A DNA stretch of 7,135 bases from Saprospiraceae bacterium (lineage in GTDB: Bacteria; Bacteroidota; Bacteroidia; Chitinophagales; Saprospiraceae). The stretch lies in contig JADZBJ010000191.1 in NCBI GenBank assembly GCA_020852155.1, forward strand, positions 1 to 7,135. Direction: 5' to 3'. Shown piece after piece: positions 5,322 through 7,135 of this stretch (position 1 is its first letter; every line of letters begins with the position of its first letter). The translations under genes and the position numbers were made by a program. The notes beneath the pieces were generated by a model. That model was not told the origin of the DNA and did not search any database. It saw only the letters and a program-made list of their open reading frames with translations.

Positions 5322-7135
5322 GTGAATACGCCCGAACATTTCATTTCAGTACCACCTGCCGTAGCCCTCCGTATGCCTGATGCAGATATCATGCAACACT
5401 TGCTGGACACATGGGGCGAAACCTTTTATCAGGCGCTTGATCCGAATTTTAGCATCGCCAGTCCGCTTTCCACACGAAAGGACGGCGTTGCGTGGCTCAA
5501 AAGAGCCAACACCGTCGGGGTAAATATTCGCACCATAGGTACTTTCTGGCGACTCATCCCCTACTGCATGACATTGCCCAAGGCGCAAAATACCATACAT
5601 ATTTTGCCCATTTGGGAACCCGGCGTCGTGGCCAGTCTGTACGGGCCATCGAGCTGGAATATTAATCCTGAATTTTTTGATTTCGCACTTCAATCTGCCA
5701 TCCCGCACCTGGACACCGTGGAAAAGCAATTGAAAGTTGTCATCAATATCCTGCACCTGATGGGCTTCAGTGTGGGCATGGATGTGGTGCCGCACACCGA
5801 CCGATATTCGGAAATGGTGTTGGCCAACCCTTCTTTTTTTGAATGGCTGCAACGGCGCGATATGGAAATCTTACGCCACAACAGTGAATTGTGGCGCGAA
5901 GTCAGGCAGTGCATTTTTGAATACGTGCAGGCGCGCGGCAGCGCCGTGCCAGACACCCCAATCCCTGAACAACCTGAAACGCTCTACGAAACATGGCCGG
6001 AATCAACCCGGCTTCGGGTTTTGTTCGGCGAAAAATACGACTATGAAGGCCGCTTGAACCGCCGCAAGGAACTCGTAGAACTGCTGTATCAGATGGGTTT
6101 CGAAACCACGCCCGCAACCATGGGGCCGCCTTACCGCGGACTCGAAGTTGACCCTTCGCCGCAAGCCCTGACGGTGGATGAAGAAGGGCGTGTATGGCGA
6201 GATTACCGCATTGCCAATCCACAAAAATTCAGTCGCGCATTCGGGCCGTTGACACGTTATCGCCTGTATGAAAGCCTGAATGATAACAGCCATTGGCAAC
6301 TGGATTTTTCCCGGCCAATAGCGCCCGTTTGGCAATATGTCTGTGACAATTATCGTCGCATTCAGGCTGAATTCGGTTTTGATTTTATGCGCGGCGATAT
6401 GTCGCATGTACAAATGCGTCCTGATGGCGTACCCGCGCAGCCCGACGGTTTTTACGACCTGCTCGGCGCTGTTAAACAGTCGGTTTTGCCTGAAAAACCG
6501 TGGTTTGGTTATTTCGCTGAAAGTTTCCTGGCGCCGCCCGACGAAATGGCCTATGGCGACGAATGCGATCACCTCGAAGCCTCGCTGGCCGACAGTACCC
6601 TCGGCGATTTGCAGTCAGAACCTGTCGGAACGGAAAAGTTTGCCAGGGATTTCGCGCAATACCGGCACTGGCTGGACACCCGGAAGTTTGCGCCGAATTT
6701 CACCATCATGACGGCCGACAAGGATGATCCCAGGTTTGACAGTTTTTACCTGACTGGCAATGAAATCCGGTATTTCATCGCGCTGTTCCTGACGGATATG
6801 CCATCGTACATGGGCCTGGGCTTTGAAAGTCGCGACCCGCACCCAACACCTGCTCCCAACGAACACTACACGAAATTGTATGTGTTTCAATTGTCGGATG
6901 GCCCTAAAGGCACGCGCGGGCCGTATCAGTGGGGCAACAACGTGGAATTGTATGAGCGTCTGGTGCGCCAAAAATTATTCTCCAACACCATCCACGATCA
7001 GATCGCGGAGGCCGACATACAATGGCTGCTGCCGCCCGACCCTACCGGCGAACGACGCATTTTTGCCTGGACACAAGCCCGGAATCCACAATACATTTTT
7101 GCGGCTAACCTCGATACTGAAAAGGCTCACCACCT
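5322..7135 (+). CDS. GH13-superfamily protein, GlgE-like (partial at 3' end)
   Basis: At least 604 codons are open from GTG 5322 to the window edge, with no stop reached. No signal peptide is present, so it is cytosolic. The alpha-amylase-type active-site order is visible: DVVPHTDR (D154-R161) in place of region I; RGDMSH (R357-H362), with D359 as likely nucleophile; WFGYFAESF, with E400 as likely acid/base; and TADKDDP, with D466 as likely third acid. The spacing Arg-x-Asp-x-x-His, the AES segment and a following MGLGFE (like the SNYGIY...FE part of GlgE) resemble GlgE, which transfers maltose from maltose-1-phosphate to glucan. A DUF-type or other amylase-family member is possible. The first start is GTG (MNTPEHFISVPP); ATG 5373 and 5391 are alternatives. 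An in-frame TGA lies at 5274-5276. Confidence 0.72.
   Translation, partial: MNTPEHFISVPPAVALRMPDADIMQHLLDTWGETFYQALDPNFSIASPLSTRKDGVAWLKRANTVGVNIRTIGTFWRLIPYCMTLPKAQNTIHILPIWEPGVVASLYGPSSWNINPEFFDFALQSAIPHLDTVEKQLKVVINILHLMGFSVGMDVVPHTDRYSEMVLANPSFFEWLQRRDMEILRHNSELWREVRQCIFEYVQARGSAVPDTPIPEQPETLYETWPESTRLRVLFGEKYDYEGRLNRRKELVELLYQMGFETTPATMGPPYRGLEVDPSPQALTVDEEGRVWRDYRIANPQKFSRAFGPLTRYRLYESLNDNSHWQLDFSRPIAPVWQYVCDNYRRIQAEFGFDFMRGDMSHVQMRPDGVPAQPDGFYDLLGAVKQSVLPEKPWFGYFAESFLAPPDEMAYGDECDHLEASLADSTLGDLQSEPVGTEKFARDFAQYRHWLDTRKFAPNFTIMTADKDDPRFDSFYLTGNEIRYFIALFLTDMPSYMGLGFESRDPHPTPAPNEHYTKLYVFQLSDGPKGTRGPYQWGNNVELYERLVRQKLFSNTIHDQIAEADIQWLLPPDPTGERRIFAWTQARNPQYIFAANLDTEKAHH

Noticed and set aside
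5129..5410. Minus-strand 93-residue open frame
   Set aside because: It spans the MITE-like element and runs into the start of the GH13-like gene on the other strand. Low-complexity basic composition and no recognisable domain suggest a chance frame.
5346..6971. Several open frames on the minus strand and in other plus frames
   Set aside because: All lie within the long GH13-like coding frame, which carries coherent active-site motifs; the others are antisense or shifted shadows.

Overview
This window looks like chromosomal DNA from a member of the Bacteroidota, most likely a Saprospiria-type bacterium. The start codons lack Shine-Dalgarno sequences and sit behind A/T-rich leaders. Two TAnnTTTG-type -7 boxes, the form used by this phylum, lie just upstream of genes. 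The Pcm sequence has the phylum's usual N-terminus, and there is an AP2-domain protein with an HNH-like front half and short heptamer-type intergenic repeats. The lineage is inferred from these traits, not from a marker gene.

Left part (1-1892). A 35-residue single-span membrane protein runs leftward into a patch of short direct repeats. Across a 256-bp divergent gap, an ECF-like sigma factor and a membrane-anchored, zinc-less anti-sigma-like protein with a C-terminal TPR region run rightward as a probable operon. Its last gene ends back to back, with no spacer, against the stop codon of pcm, which encodes protein-L-isoaspartate methyltransferase on the minus strand.

Middle (1893-3644). pcm and a divergent gene for an unusual cytosolic subtilisin-like (S8) protease share a 70-90 bp promoter region. 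That region is dominated by a perfect 12-bp inverted repeat covering the likely -7 element of pcm. The protease keeps Asp, His, Ser and the oxyanion Asn, but has no signal peptide, no propeptide and a degenerate serine motif. Heptamer repeats form a perfect 24-bp stem between the protease gene and the convergent dehydrogenase gene.

Right part (3645-7135). Two minus-strand genes follow: an SDR oxidoreductase that resembles peroxisomal trans-2-enoyl-CoA reductase and lacks the usual Tyr-x-x-x-Lys, and the AP2/HNH-like DNA-binding protein. A 159-bp MITE-like element with 20-bp terminal inverted repeats ends 26 bp before a large plus-strand gene that runs off the window. That gene encodes a cytosolic GH13-superfamily protein whose active-site spacing resembles GlgE maltosyltransferases; its only plausible early start is GTG.

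How the genes might work together is inference. The sigma/anti-sigma pair, the protein-repair enzyme and the intracellular protease could form a regulated protein-damage or self-degradation locus. A shared TGTCGG-containing motif upstream of the sigma and protease genes hints at this. The SDR, AP2 and GH13-like genes look like separate transcription units.
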